Shown piece by piece: positions 29,840 through 38,679 of a stretch of 64,000 bases of DNA. The DNA lies in the NCBI RefSeq assembly GCF_017104565.1, contig NZ_JAAGPD010000027.1, forward strand, positions 79,788 to 143,787, in the 5' to 3' direction. A program made the position numbers and the translations under genes. Source of the stretch: Paraburkholderia sp. Tr-20389 (lineage in GTDB: Bacteria > Pseudomonadota > Gammaproteobacteria > Burkholderiales > Burkholderiaceae). Below the pieces are notes generated by a model that was given only the letters and a program-made list of their open reading frames with translations, did not search any database and was not told where the DNA came from. Position 1 is the stretch's first letter; every line of letters starts with the position of its first letter.

Positions 29840-30778
29840 TCAAGTGCGCGCGAACTTGCGCAGTTCGGCCTGATCGGCGGCGAGCGTGGCGGGCAGTTCG
29901 TCGCGCAGGAACTCGACCCACGTGCGGATCTTCGCGTCCAGGTACTGCCGCGACGGGTACAGCGCGTACACGTTCATCTCCTGCGAGATGTACTCCGGCA
30001 GAATCCACACGAGTTCGCCGCTGCGCAGGCCGGCAATCGCCGAATAGATGGGCAGCACCGCGACACCCATGCCTTCGCGCACCGCCACGGCCATCGCCTC
30101 GGCGACGTTGATCTGGAACGTCGCCGCGCCCAGATGCAGCGTTTCCTGTCCGTTCGGACCGTCGAAGGTCCATTCGTCGGCGGGCATCACGGGTGTGATC
30201 ATCTGCAGGCATGTGTGCCCGCGCAGATCGGACAGCGTCTGCGGCACGCCATTGCGCTCCAGGTAATCGGGCGAAGCGCACGCGATACTGAACGCGCTGC
30301 CCAGACGCTGCGACACCAGGCCGGAATCCGGCAGGGTCTGCGCGAGCACGAGTGCCACGTCATACCCTTCGTCCAGCAGGTCGGGCATGCGCTGCGCGAG
30401 TGTCAGTTCGAGATGAACGTCGGGATACTTCTGTTGATAGCGGCCCACGGCGGGCACCACGTAGTGCTGGCCGAAGCTCGTCATCGCGTGAACTTTCAGC
30501 TTGCCGGACGGGCGCGCATGCGCGTCGCTGGCCTCGGCTTCCGCCTGATCGACATACGCGAGAATCTGCTCGCACCGTTGCAGATAGCGCTCGCCTGCTT
30601 CCGTCAGCGCGATCCGGCGCGTCGTGCGGTTCAAGAGACGCGTGCGCAGATGCGCCTCCAGATCGGACACGGCGCGCGACGCGTAAGCCGTCGTCGTATT
30701 GAGATGCTGGGCCGCGCCCGTAAAGCTGCCCGCTTCGACGACGCGGACAAATACGCGCATGTTCTGAAGCGTATCCAT
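29840..30778 (-). CDS. LysR-type transcriptional regulator (AaeR-like)
   Basis: A 312-residue LysR regulator. The winged HTH is at residues 1-60 (FVRVVEAGSFTGAAQHLN, LLNRTTRRIALTEAG). The effector-binding domain from about 90 to the end resembles the subfamily regulating aromatic-acid efflux and quinone or DNA-stress genes. It is divergent from the outer-membrane/FUSC/DUF1656/HlyD efflux operon, so it is the likely regulator. The effector may be an aromatic carboxylic acid by analogy with AaeR. The C-terminal tail (ATLAADQAELRKFART) is longer than in many relatives. Confidence 0.9.
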   Translation of the reverse strand: MDTLQNMRVFVRVVEAGSFTGAAQHLNTTTAYASRAVSDLEAHLRTRLLNRTTRRIALTEAGERYLQRCEQILAYVDQAEAEASDAHARPSGKLKVHAMTSFGQHYVVPAVGRYQQKYPDVHLELTLAQRMPDLLDEGYDVALVLAQTLPDSGLVSQRLGSAFSIACASPDYLERNGVPQTLSDLRGHTCLQMITPVMPADEWTFDGPNGQETLHLGAATFQINVAEAMAVAVREGMGVAVLPIYSAIAGLRSGELVWILPEYISQEMNVYALYPSRQYLDAKIRTWVEFLRDELPATLAADQAELRKFART

Positions 30779-30901
30779 GGTCTACATCCAATCAATCTTT
30801 CAGTATGGGAAGGATTGTTGCACGATTTGGAAAGGCGATTATCTCATTTTCGGTAAGTATGCGTTACACCCTTGCTGGTTATTCGCTAATTGATCGAAAA
30901 A

Positions 30902-30907
30902 TATAAT
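30902..30907 (+). promoter_or_regulatory. Candidate -10 box of the efflux operon
   Basis: TATAAT lies 37 nt upstream of the GTG start of the efflux lipoprotein gene, in an A/T-rich part of the divergent region with the LysR gene. The -35 region (near 30879) is poor, as expected for an activator-dependent promoter. ATT-CGCT-AAT at 30881-30890 is a small inverted repeat that could be a LysR contact. Confidence 0.45.
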
Positions 30908-30944
30908 TCTCCATAAGGGTCTATCGCCATTTGGGGAGCAAATC

Positions 30945-32498
30945 GTGCAGTTTCCGGTAAAAAAAGGGATCGCCGCGCTGTCGGTTCTTACGATCTCGTT
31001 GATAATCGCCGGTTGCGCGAGCACGGGACACATTGCGCCCCAGTCGACCAGCACCGAGCCCGCCTCGCTCGACGTCGGCGCCGCGATCCGCGCAGCCAAC
31101 GCCGACGCGCAATGGCCCGCCGCCGACTGGTGGCGCGCCTATAACGATCCGCAGCTGAACGCGTGGATCGAGCAGGCACAGGCGGGCAGCCCGTCTCTCG
31201 CGGCGGCGCAGGCGCGCGTGCGCGAGGCGCAGTCAATCGCCGGCGTCGCGAAGTCGGCCGAATTGCCGCAAGTCAACGGCAGCATGCAGATCCAGCGCAA
31301 GCAGTGGCCGGACAACGTCTTCTACGGTCCGGGCGAACTGGCCGGCCAGCAGTCGTGGAACAACACGGCGGAACTCGGCCTCTCCTATCACCTCGATCTG
31401 TGGGGCAAGGACAAGAACGCCACCGAGGAAGCGCTCGACCTCGCGCACGCGCGCGCCGCCGATTACCGCGCCGCGCAGCTCGAACTCGAAGCGAACATCG
31501 TGCGCGCCTATATCCAGATGTCGCTGAACTACGCGCTGCTCGACATCGCGAAGTCGACGCTCGAACAGCAGCAACAGGTCGCCGCGCTTGCGAACCGGCG
31601 GTTGAAAGGCGGCATCGGCACGCAGCTCGAAGTCGCGCAGGCGGAAACGCCGCTGCCCGAATACGAACGCCAGATCGACGCGATCGAGGAATCGATCGCG
31701 CTCGGCCGCAATCAGCTAGCCGCGCTCGCAGGCAAAGGTCCGGGCGCGGGCGATTCGATTACGCGTCCGCAACTCGCACTGTCCGGCTTCGCCGGTCTGC
31801 CGTCGACGATGCCTGCCGAGCTGATCGGTCATCGCCCGGACATCGTCGCGGCGCGCTGGACGGTCGCCGCCCAGGCGCGCGGCATCGACGTCGCGAAGGC
31901 CGACTTCTATCCGAACATCGATCTGCTGGCGTCCGTCGGCGGCTATGCGGCGATGGGGCCGCTGTTCGGCTTCCTGAAGTCGCAGGCGGGCGGCTGGACG
32001 GCGGGCCCCGCGCTGTCGCTGCCGATCTTCACGGGCGGACGTCTGCGCTCGCAACTCGGCGCCGCATCGGCGGGCTACGACGTGGCCGTCGAGCAATACA
32101 ACCAGTCGATCGTCAATGCGCTGAAGGAAATCGCCGACGAAGTCGTGCGCATGCGTTCGCTCGATACGCAGTTGAACGACGCACAACGTTCCGTCGCGAC
32201 GGCGAACAAGACCTATCAGCTGGCGCGCGAAGGTTATCGCCGCGGCCTGACCGACTACGTGAACGTGCTGATCGCGCAGACGCAACTGCTGCGCGCACAG
32301 GAAGGTGTCGCGAAGGTCCGGGCCGGCCAGTTGCAGGCGCACGCGACGCTCGTCGCGGCACTGGGCGGCGGCGTGATCGATCCTGCCGACGGTCCTTCGC
32401 AAAAGGACGTGCTGCCCGCGCACGGCAAGGGCAAAGACAAGGGCTCGAAAGCGGACGCTGCGGCGACCGCTTCGACGGGCACGCCCGCTGCCCACTGA
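30945..32498 (+). CDS. Outer-membrane efflux lipoprotein (NodT / OprM-like)
   Basis: Outer-membrane channel of a tripartite pump, 517 residues. The start is GTG with GGGGAG upstream. A lipoprotein signal peptide ends in LIIAGC (Cys about 25). Two outer-membrane efflux domains follow (WWRAYNDPQLNAWIEQAQ and AGLPSTMPAELIGHRPDIVA are family landmarks). The C-terminus is a low-complexity Lys/Asp/Ala/Thr tail. It is first in the operon with the FUSC pump, DUF1656 and HlyD genes and would connect the inner pump to the outside. Confidence 0.92.
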   Translation: MQFPVKKGIAALSVLTISLIIAGCASTGHIAPQSTSTEPASLDVGAAIRAANADAQWPAADWWRAYNDPQLNAWIEQAQAGSPSLAAAQARVREAQSIAGVAKSAELPQVNGSMQIQRKQWPDNVFYGPGELAGQQSWNNTAELGLSYHLDLWGKDKNATEEALDLAHARAADYRAAQLELEANIVRAYIQMSLNYALLDIAKSTLEQQQQVAALANRRLKGGIGTQLEVAQAETPLPEYERQIDAIEESIALGRNQLAALAGKGPGAGDSITRPQLALSGFAGLPSTMPAELIGHRPDIVAARWTVAAQARGIDVAKADFYPNIDLLASVGGYAAMGPLFGFLKSQAGGWTAGPALSLPIFTGGRLRSQLGAASAGYDVAVEQYNQSIVNALKEIADEVVRMRSLDTQLNDAQRSVATANKTYQLAREGYRRGLTDYVNVLIAQTQLLRAQEGVAKVRAGQLQAHATLVAALGGGVIDPADGPSQKDVLPAHGKGKDKGSKADAAATASTGTPAAH

Positions 32499-32512
32499 CA
32501 GGAGCGACGTCA

Positions 32513-34741
32513 ATGTCCTCGAACTCTCCCGTCTCCCGCACGCATCGGACACCCGGCGCGTTCTACGCCGCGTTCCTCGACTGGGCGCGCACCGACGGCC
32601 GCACCTGGATCTATCTGTTCAAGGCGCTCGCCGCGTGCTTTCTCGCGCTCGGCGTCGCGATGAAGCTCGACCTGCCGCAGCCGCGCACCGCGATGACGAC
32701 CGTGTTCATCGTGATGCAGCCGCAAAGCGGCATGGTGTTCGCGAAGAGCTTCTACCGGATCTGCGGCACGCTGATCGGCCTCGTCGTGATGATGGCGCTG
32801 ATCGGACTGTTTTCGCAGCAGCCCGAACTGTTCATCATCGCGACGGCGATCTGGGTCGGTATCTGCACGGCGGGCGCCGCGCGCAACCGCAATTTCCGCT
32901 CGTATGGCTTCGTGCTCGCCGGCTACACGGCCGCGCTGATCGGTATCCCGGCGTCGCAGCATCCTGACGGCGCGTTCATGACGGCGCTCACGCGGGTCGC
33001 CGAAGTCGTGGTCGGCATTCTCTGCTCGGGCGTGGTGAGCGCGCTCGTGTTTCCGCAGCACGCGGGCGAGCAGATGCGCAGCACCGTGCGTGCGCGCTTT
33101 TCGTCGTTCGTCGACTACGTGTGTGCGGCGCTCTCGGGCAAGGTCGATCGCGCGCGCATCGAGGACACCAACGCGAAATTCGTCGCCGATGTAGTCGGCT
33201 TCGAAGCCGTGCGCAGCGTCGCCGTGTTCGAAAGCCCCGACTCGCGGATGCGCAACGGCCGCCTGTCGCGTCTGAACAGCGAGTTCATGATGGTGTCGAC
33301 GCGCTTTCACGCGCTGCATCAGTTGATGAACCGCCTGCGCGTGTCGGACACGGCGGGCACGACGGCTGCCGTCGACGCGCTCGAACCGTATTTCCGCGAG
33401 ATTTCGCCGTTGCTGAGCAAGTCGGGCGAACCGGTGCTGACGGCCGCCGACGCTGCGCACGCGGCCGCGCAGCTCGAAGCGTTCAAGGCGGACTTGCCGA
33501 AGCGCGTACGCGTGACGCGCGCCGAACTCGAACGTCACGCCGACGTGCCGCTGCTCGATTTCGACACGGGCGCTGAACTGCTCTACCGCTTCGTCGACGA
33601 TCTGCATGCGTACGCCGCGACCTACGCGTCGCTTGCCGTCGCGACGCACGAGCGCGAACGCTGGATCGCGCGCTACGAGCCTAAGACGAACGGCATCGCG
33701 GCAGGTGTCGCGGGCTTGCGCGCGGCGATCGTGATGATGATTCTCGGCGCGTTCTGGATCGCGACCGCGTGGCCGAGCGGCTCGACGCTGACGCTGAACG
33801 CGGCTGCCGTGTGCGCGCTGGCGTCGTCGTCGCCGAACCCGACGCGCACCGCGTTCCAGATGGCGGCGGGCACGATCCTGTCGTCGATGCTCGCGATGTG
33901 CCTGACCTTCGGCATCTATCCGCATATCGACGGCTTTCCGCTGCTGTGCGCCGCGCTCACGCCGTTCCTCGCGTTCGGCGTGTGGATGACGACGCGCCCG
34001 AAGCTCGCGGGTTACGGCGTCGGCTACTGCATCTTCTTCTGCTTTCTCGCCGGTCCGGACAACGTGATTCACTACGACCCGAGCAGCTTCATCAACGACG
34101 CGATGGCGCTCGTGATTTCGATGCTGGTTGCGTCGATCGCATTCGCCGTGCTGCTGCCGCCGTCGACGCCGTGGCTACGCAACCGGCTGCTGGTCGATCT
34201 GCGCGCGCAGGTCGTGCTCGCGTGCCGAGGGCGCATCGGACGGCTATGGCGGCTGCGCACGCGCTTCGAGAGCGGCGCGCGCGACCTGATGCATCAGATC
34301 AACGCGCTGGCGGCGAGCGAAGCGGAAGTCAGACGCGAGACGATGCGCTGGATGTTCGCGGTGCTGGAGATCGGCAATGCCGTGATCGACCTGCGCAGCG
34401 AAGTCGCGACGCTGCCGCGCGATGCGCGCTATGCGCCGTCGATGCCGTGGCGTGTCAGTCTGCGCGTGACCTGTTCGGCTGTGAGCCGCCTGTTCGAGCG
34501 TCCGCGCGCCGAGCGTCTCGACGGTGCGCTGGCCGCGACGGCCGACGCGATCGCCGCCGTTCAGCAGACGCTCGCGACCTTCACGCCGCCGCGCGACGAG
34601 CGTCATCAGTTGCAACGCATTTTGAGTCATCTGCATTTCATCCGGAGCGCGCTGCTCGATCCGCAATCGCCGCTGGGGCAACTCGACGGCGCTGGCGGCA
34701 CGAACGGCGACGCGCCACAAGGAGTTCGCCATGCCACGTGA
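32513..34741 (+). CDS. FUSC-family aromatic-acid efflux pump subunit (AaeB-like)
   Basis: Inner-membrane subunit of 742 residues. Two clusters of membrane segments (about 35-185 and 400-545) are each followed by a cytoplasmic helical domain, the FUSC/AaeB layout. Typical stretches are MKLDLPQPRTAMTTVFIVMQ and QMAAGTILSSMLAMCLTFGI. It lies between the outer-membrane gene and the DUF1656 gene; the DUF1656 start overlaps its end by 11 bp. By family analogy it exports p-hydroxybenzoate-like acids, with HlyD as periplasmic adaptor. Confidence 0.92.
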   Translation: MSSNSPVSRTHRTPGAFYAAFLDWARTDGRTWIYLFKALAACFLALGVAMKLDLPQPRTAMTTVFIVMQPQSGMVFAKSFYRICGTLIGLVVMMALIGLFSQQPELFIIATAIWVGICTAGAARNRNFRSYGFVLAGYTAALIGIPASQHPDGAFMTALTRVAEVVVGILCSGVVSALVFPQHAGEQMRSTVRARFSSFVDYVCAALSGKVDRARIEDTNAKFVADVVGFEAVRSVAVFESPDSRMRNGRLSRLNSEFMMVSTRFHALHQLMNRLRVSDTAGTTAAVDALEPYFREISPLLSKSGEPVLTAADAAHAAAQLEAFKADLPKRVRVTRAELERHADVPLLDFDTGAELLYRFVDDLHAYAATYASLAVATHERERWIARYEPKTNGIAAGVAGLRAAIVMMILGAFWIATAWPSGSTLTLNAAAVCALASSSPNPTRTAFQMAAGTILSSMLAMCLTFGIYPHIDGFPLLCAALTPFLAFGVWMTTRPKLAGYGVGYCIFFCFLAGPDNVIHYDPSSFINDAMALVISMLVASIAFAVLLPPSTPWLRNRLLVDLRAQVVLACRGRIGRLWRLRTRFESGARDLMHQINALAASEAEVRRETMRWMFAVLEIGNAVIDLRSEVATLPRDARYAPSMPWRVSLRVTCSAVSRLFERPRAERLDGALAATADAIAAVQQTLATFTPPRDERHQLQRILSHLHFIRSALLDPQSPLGQLDGAGGTNGDAPQGVRHAT

Positions 34742-34931
34742 GATTGCCGTTCTCGACGCGTACGTTCCCGCCATCGTGCTGCTGTTCATCGCGGGCGCCG
34801 CGATCACCTGGGTGCTCGATCGCGCAGTGGCCTGGACGGGCCTGTATCGCGTCGTGTGGCACCCATCCCTGTTCCGCGCGAGCCTGCTCGTGTGTGTGTG
34901 CGGCGTACTGGGCCTCGCCGTTTATCGTTGA
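34731..34931 (+). CDS. DUF1656 small membrane protein (AaeX-like)
   Basis: A 66-residue protein with two hydrophobic segments (about 11-30 and 46-64), matching DUF1656/AaeX (VWHPSLFRASLLVC). It overlaps the FUSC gene by 11 bp and precedes the HlyD gene by 18 bp. In the E. coli aaeXAB operon the same small protein accompanies the pump. Its role is unknown. Confidence 0.9.
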   Translation: MPREIAVLDAYVPAIVLLFIAGAAITWVLDRAVAWTGLYRVVWHPSLFRASLLVCVCGVLGLAVYR

Positions 34932-34949
34932 ACCGAGTCGAATCGAATC

Positions 34950-35810
34950 ATGACTATCAGAAACATCATTGGATTTATCGCGACGGCCATTGTGTTCGTC
35001 GTCGCGATCCTGATCGGCCGTGCGCTGTGGGTGCACTACATGGACGAGCCGTGGACGCGCGACGGCCGCGTGCGCGCCGAGGTCGTCAACATTGCGCCGG
35101 ACGTATCGGGCGCGGTGGTCGAACTGCCGGTGCGCGACAACCAGTTCGTGCACAAGGGTGACCTGCTGATGCAGATCGACCCATCGCACTACCAGATCGC
35201 CGTCGAGCAGGCGCAGGCTGCCGTTGCCGCGCGCAAGGCCGAGTTGCAGATGCGGCGCGACGATGCGCAGCGTCGCGCGGATATGGACAGTCTGGTGGTG
35301 TCGAAGGAAAACCGCGAGAACGCGACGCATACCGCCTCGGCCGCCGAAGCGCAGTATCAGCAGGCGCTGGCCGCTTTGGATGCTGCGAAGCTGAACCTCG
35401 AGCGCACGCGGGTCGTGGCGCCCGTCGACGGCTACGTGACCAACCTGAACGTGTATCGCGGCGATTATGCGATTGCCGGGGCGGCGAAGCTGGCTGTGGT
35501 CGACAGCAACTCGTTCTGGGTTTATGGGTACTTCGAAGAGACGAAGCTGCCGCATGTGAAGATCGGCGACAAGGCCGATATCCGGCTGATGAGCGGCGGC
35601 ACGCTGAAGGGGCACGTCGAGAGTATTTCTCGCGGGATTTATGATCGCGATAATCCGCAGAGCCGGGAACTGCTTGCTGATGTGAATCCGACTTTCAACT
35701 GGGTGAGGTTGGCGCAGCGCGTGCCGGTGCGGGTGAAGATTGATTCTGTGCCTGACGGCGTGTTGTTGTCGGCTGGCACCACGTGTACCGTGGTGGTAAC
35801 GCCGTCATAA
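34950..35810 (+). CDS. HlyD-family periplasmic adaptor (AaeA-like)
   Basis: Membrane-fusion protein of 286 residues. One N-terminal membrane anchor (about 4-25) is followed by the biotinyl-lipoyl-like domain (AEVVNIAPDVSGAVVELPVR), a coiled-coil hairpin (about 80-140) and a second lipoyl half (ERTRVVAPVDGYVTNLNVYR) with a beta-barrel. It couples the FUSC pump to the outer-membrane lipoprotein. It is last in the operon; a repeat element (copy A) begins about 100 bp after its stop. Confidence 0.93.
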   Translation: MTIRNIIGFIATAIVFVVAILIGRALWVHYMDEPWTRDGRVRAEVVNIAPDVSGAVVELPVRDNQFVHKGDLLMQIDPSHYQIAVEQAQAAVAARKAELQMRRDDAQRRADMDSLVVSKENRENATHTASAAEAQYQQALAALDAAKLNLERTRVVAPVDGYVTNLNVYRGDYAIAGAAKLAVVDSNSFWVYGYFEETKLPHVKIGDKADIRLMSGGTLKGHVESISRGIYDRDNPQSRELLADVNPTFNWVRLAQRVPVRVKIDSVPDGVLLSAGTTCTVVVTPS

Positions 35811-35909
35811 CGGTTTTTTTGTCTGCGACGCGGCCTTGCCGGGTTTGGTCTTGGTTTTGGTTTTTGTTTTTGCTTTCGCTGGCATCCGCGATTTCATGTC
35901 GCTATTCAG

Positions 35910-36494
35910 GCGTTGCCCCTGTGCGGGGCGGCACTTACTTTCTTTGCCGCCGCAAAGAAAGTAAGCAAAGAAAGCGGGCTCACACCGCCAGCCCGTGTTG
36001 TTGCCTGCGGGCCCCCAACGGGTCCCGCACTCCATACGGCAACACGTTGTTTTGCGCCCGTTGCCAACGCCTTGAACCGGCGCATCACCCACTCCAGTCA
36101 CCCGTAGTACAGCCAGCGGCAGCGAACGGCTTGCGCTGCCCAGGTGGCAAACTATGTGTAGGTTGTCGCACCACGTGCGTTCGCGCTTCTACGACACCGA
36201 TCCCGCTTTTCAGTCCGGAGTGATGCACTTACGTCGCGATGGCCTACACACAGTTTGCCACCTGGGTGGCCGTGGACGTCTGGTAACGCGGTCCGCGTCG
36301 CGGGAGTGTGGAGTGGGTGATGCGTGCATTAGCACGTTGGCAGCGCGCGAAAACAAGTGCGTTGCCGCGTGAAGCGTAAGAACTGATGGGGGCCCGCAGG
36401 CAATTACACGGGCTGGCGGTGTGAGCCCGCTTTCTTTGCTTACTTTCTTTGCGGCGGCAAAGAAAGTAAGTGCCGCCCCGCACAGGGGCAACGC
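35910..36494 (+). repeat. Long palindromic intergenic repeat, copy A
   Basis: A 585-bp core that is almost one imperfect palindrome. The outer about 89 bp of each end are an exact inverted repeat, beginning GCGTTGCCCCTGTGCGGGGC. Each end contains its own 14-bp hairpin (CTTACTTTCTTTGC, CGCC, then the complement). Further inward the halves repeat CCTGCGGGCCCCCA, GCATCACCCACTCCA and CCCAGGTGGCAAACT in inverted order, flanking an asymmetric centre of about 80-90 nt (CGATCCCGCTTTTCAGTCCG). The left flank (35820-35905) has GTCTGCGACGCG, a G/T-rich stretch and CGCTGGCATCCGCG. It lies between the convergent HlyD and chemoreceptor genes. ORFs inside are palindrome artefacts. Confidence 0.9.
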
Positions 36495-36556
36495 CAGCAA
36501 ACCAGAAGCAAACCGCGGATGCCAGCGACAACACAGCGCGAATGCCAGCGAAACCC

Positions 36557-38221
36557 CTACCCCCGGAGGGAAAACTTGGCGACAGCAGCCTTCAAAGCAT
36601 GAGCCTGATCATCAAGAGCCCGAGCGGCGGCAGTAGCCTGCTCAACAAGAGCAGCATTCTGCTGGGTCCCAGCATCCATCTGCGACACAGCGAGATTGAT
36701 CTCTTCGATCCCCGAACTCTGCTCGGCGGAAGCAGCCGAGATCTCCCCCATGATGTCCGTCACCCGCTTCACGGCCTTGACGACTTCGTCCATGGTCTGC
36801 CCCGCGTCCTGCGCGAGCTGCGATCCGTTGCTCGCGCGCTCCACCGACGCGCTGATCAACCCCTTGATCTCCTTCGCGGCTGACGCGCTTCGCTGCGCAA
36901 GGTTGCGCACCTCGCCCGCCACCACCGAGAAGCCTCGCCCTTCCTCGCCGGCGCGCGCCGCTTCGACGGCGGCATTCAGCGCGAGAATGTTGGTCTGGAA
37001 GGCGATCCCTTCGATCACCCCGATGATGTCGCCGATGCTCTTCGCGCTGTCGTTGATCTGGCCCATCGTCGCGACCACGCGGCCAACCACGTCGCCGCCC
37101 TTCTCCGCGATCGCCGACGCGTTGTCGGCCAGCGTGCGCGCCTGCTTCGCGTTGTCCGCGTTCTGACGCACCGTCGATGTGAGCTCTTCCATGCTGCTCG
37201 CCGTCCGTTCGAGCGCCATCGCCTGCTGTTCGGTGCGTTGCGACAAATCGAGATTGCCCATCGAGATCTGCCCCGATGCAGCCGCGATGGCCTCGGCGCT
37301 CGACGCGATGTGCGCGACCGTCGACGACAGTCCGTTCTGCATGTCCCGCAGCGCCGACAGCATGCTCGAGTTGTCGCGCTTGCCGAGCACGATGTCGTTC
37401 GACAGATCGCCCGCCGCGATGCGGCTCGCGATTTCCTTCGCATACACGGGTTCGCCGCCGAGCTGCCGCGCCAGACGTCGCACGACCCACTCGCTGATCA
37501 CGAACGCGAGCACGATCAGCGCGACCGTCATCACGGCCATCATCACGAACGACGACTGATAGATGAACGACGATGCGTCGATGGTCGCCTTGGCCGCCTT
37601 GCCGCGCTGCGCGACGAGTTCGTCGACGAGCTTCTCGAGCTTGCCCGTTTCGACGAGCAACGAGACGTCCGTCGTGCCGACCTGCCAGTTCATCTGCGAC
37701 AGGTCGAGCGGTTGCGCCTTCACGAGCGTGACGAAATCGCGCAGATGGGCACTCCACACGCCGATCGCGTCAGCGAACTTCTTCTGCTGCGCGCCCGCTT
37801 CCGCGGAATCGGCATATTGCTGGAGTGTCTTGAGTTCGGCCGACAGACCCGTCAGCCCCGTGTCGATATCGGCGCCGAGTTCGTCGCGTTCCTTCGCGGT
37901 CGTCGCCGTCAACAGCATCTTCTGGGCGCGGCTCGCGCGCAGAAGATAGCCGCGCGCTTCCTCGGCAGCCCGGCTCGCGATGTGGCCCTGCTCGTAGATC
38001 GAGCGCATCTGCCCGTTCAGGCGGCTGATCTGCGCGAGCGAAAACACGCCGACTGCCAGCGTACCCACCAGCAATACCGCAAAGGCCAACCGCAAGGTCG
38101 TCTTCACGGACCGGCCGCGCAGCTTGACGCCCCGCTTGCCCGAATTCGCCGGCCCCCCGGCCGCTTCGCCATCCGGTACGAACCCCGCGCCCGGCTGGCC
38201 ACTCAGCGTAACTGCTTTCAT
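36557..38221 (-). CDS. Methyl-accepting chemotaxis protein
   Basis: A 554-residue chemoreceptor. Membrane segment 1 is at about 42-62 and the second at about 222-244, enclosing a four-helix-type periplasmic ligand domain (about 63-220). Then come a HAMP domain (about 245-300) and the cytoplasmic signalling hairpin (GRGFSVVAGEVRNLAQRSAS at its tip, QMDAGTQQNAALVEQATAAA near the end). It is the Tar/Tsr-like class. It starts 458 bp from the divergent MFS gene and ends 62 bp from repeat copy A. Its ligand is unknown, and no CheR/CheB or flagellar genes are nearby. Confidence 0.93.
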   Translation of the reverse strand: MKAVTLSGQPGAGFVPDGEAAGGPANSGKRGVKLRGRSVKTTLRLAFAVLLVGTLAVGVFSLAQISRLNGQMRSIYEQGHIASRAAEEARGYLLRASRAQKMLLTATTAKERDELGADIDTGLTGLSAELKTLQQYADSAEAGAQQKKFADAIGVWSAHLRDFVTLVKAQPLDLSQMNWQVGTTDVSLLVETGKLEKLVDELVAQRGKAAKATIDASSFIYQSSFVMMAVMTVALIVLAFVISEWVVRRLARQLGGEPVYAKEIASRIAAGDLSNDIVLGKRDNSSMLSALRDMQNGLSSTVAHIASSAEAIAAASGQISMGNLDLSQRTEQQAMALERTASSMEELTSTVRQNADNAKQARTLADNASAIAEKGGDVVGRVVATMGQINDSAKSIGDIIGVIEGIAFQTNILALNAAVEAARAGEEGRGFSVVAGEVRNLAQRSASAAKEIKGLISASVERASNGSQLAQDAGQTMDEVVKAVKRVTDIMGEISAASAEQSSGIEEINLAVSQMDAGTQQNAALVEQATAAARALDDQAHALKAAVAKFSLRG

Positions 38222-38679
38222 ATTGTCGTCCCCACTTGTATTGCCACTGCCGGAAAGGTCGGTTCCGGCATTGCTGCTTTTCTCTCCGGGATGACGGCAT
38301 CGCCGGTGACGTTCTTGAGGCCGTCCGTCCAGCGATTTCCCGGTCCTTCGCGCGCCGCCTCATGAGCAGCGCGCCGCGTCGGATTTATACATTGGCCAAA
38401 ATTCGTTGGGCATGTTTTCCCACGTTTTGCACGCGGGAACGGCTCTAATGCCCTCTTCGCCCGGCCCGCACGCGTCGAGACGGTGCGCTCCTCGCACAGA
38501 AAACAGGCACAACCGGGCGCTGAGCCGGCCGACTGCTGTCCGAAACGCGACAAAAGTTGGCCGGACAATTGATGGGAGACAAACTACACTTCAACAAACG
38601 CTAAAAACATCCCGTCGCCGCCGCGGTTTGCCGCAACTGCCGGCGTGCGCTTCCGAGCCACTCTCTCCTGACCGACCAC
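38222..38679. other. Divergent intergenic region between chemoreceptor and MFS genes
   Basis: 458 bp hold no convincing ORF. Near the chemoreceptor start, GCCGGAA and TTCCGGC (38249-38269) form a 7-bp hairpin in its 5' leader. On the minus strand TATAAA near 38385-38391 could be a -10 element for the chemoreceptor. On the plus side the MFS gene has no obvious consensus promoter. Confidence 0.45.

Noticed and set aside
35913-36107. ORFs within palindromic repeats encoding peptides such as those starting MPLCGAALTFF
   Set aside because: The same peptides arise on both strands and in every copy because the DNA is palindromic; there is no ribosome-binding site or family similarity, so they are artefacts.
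35910-36494. Palindromic repeats as CRISPR array or insertion sequence
   Set aside because: There are no short direct repeats with spacers, and no transposase gene is inside or beside any copy; a non-autonomous mobile origin remains possible.
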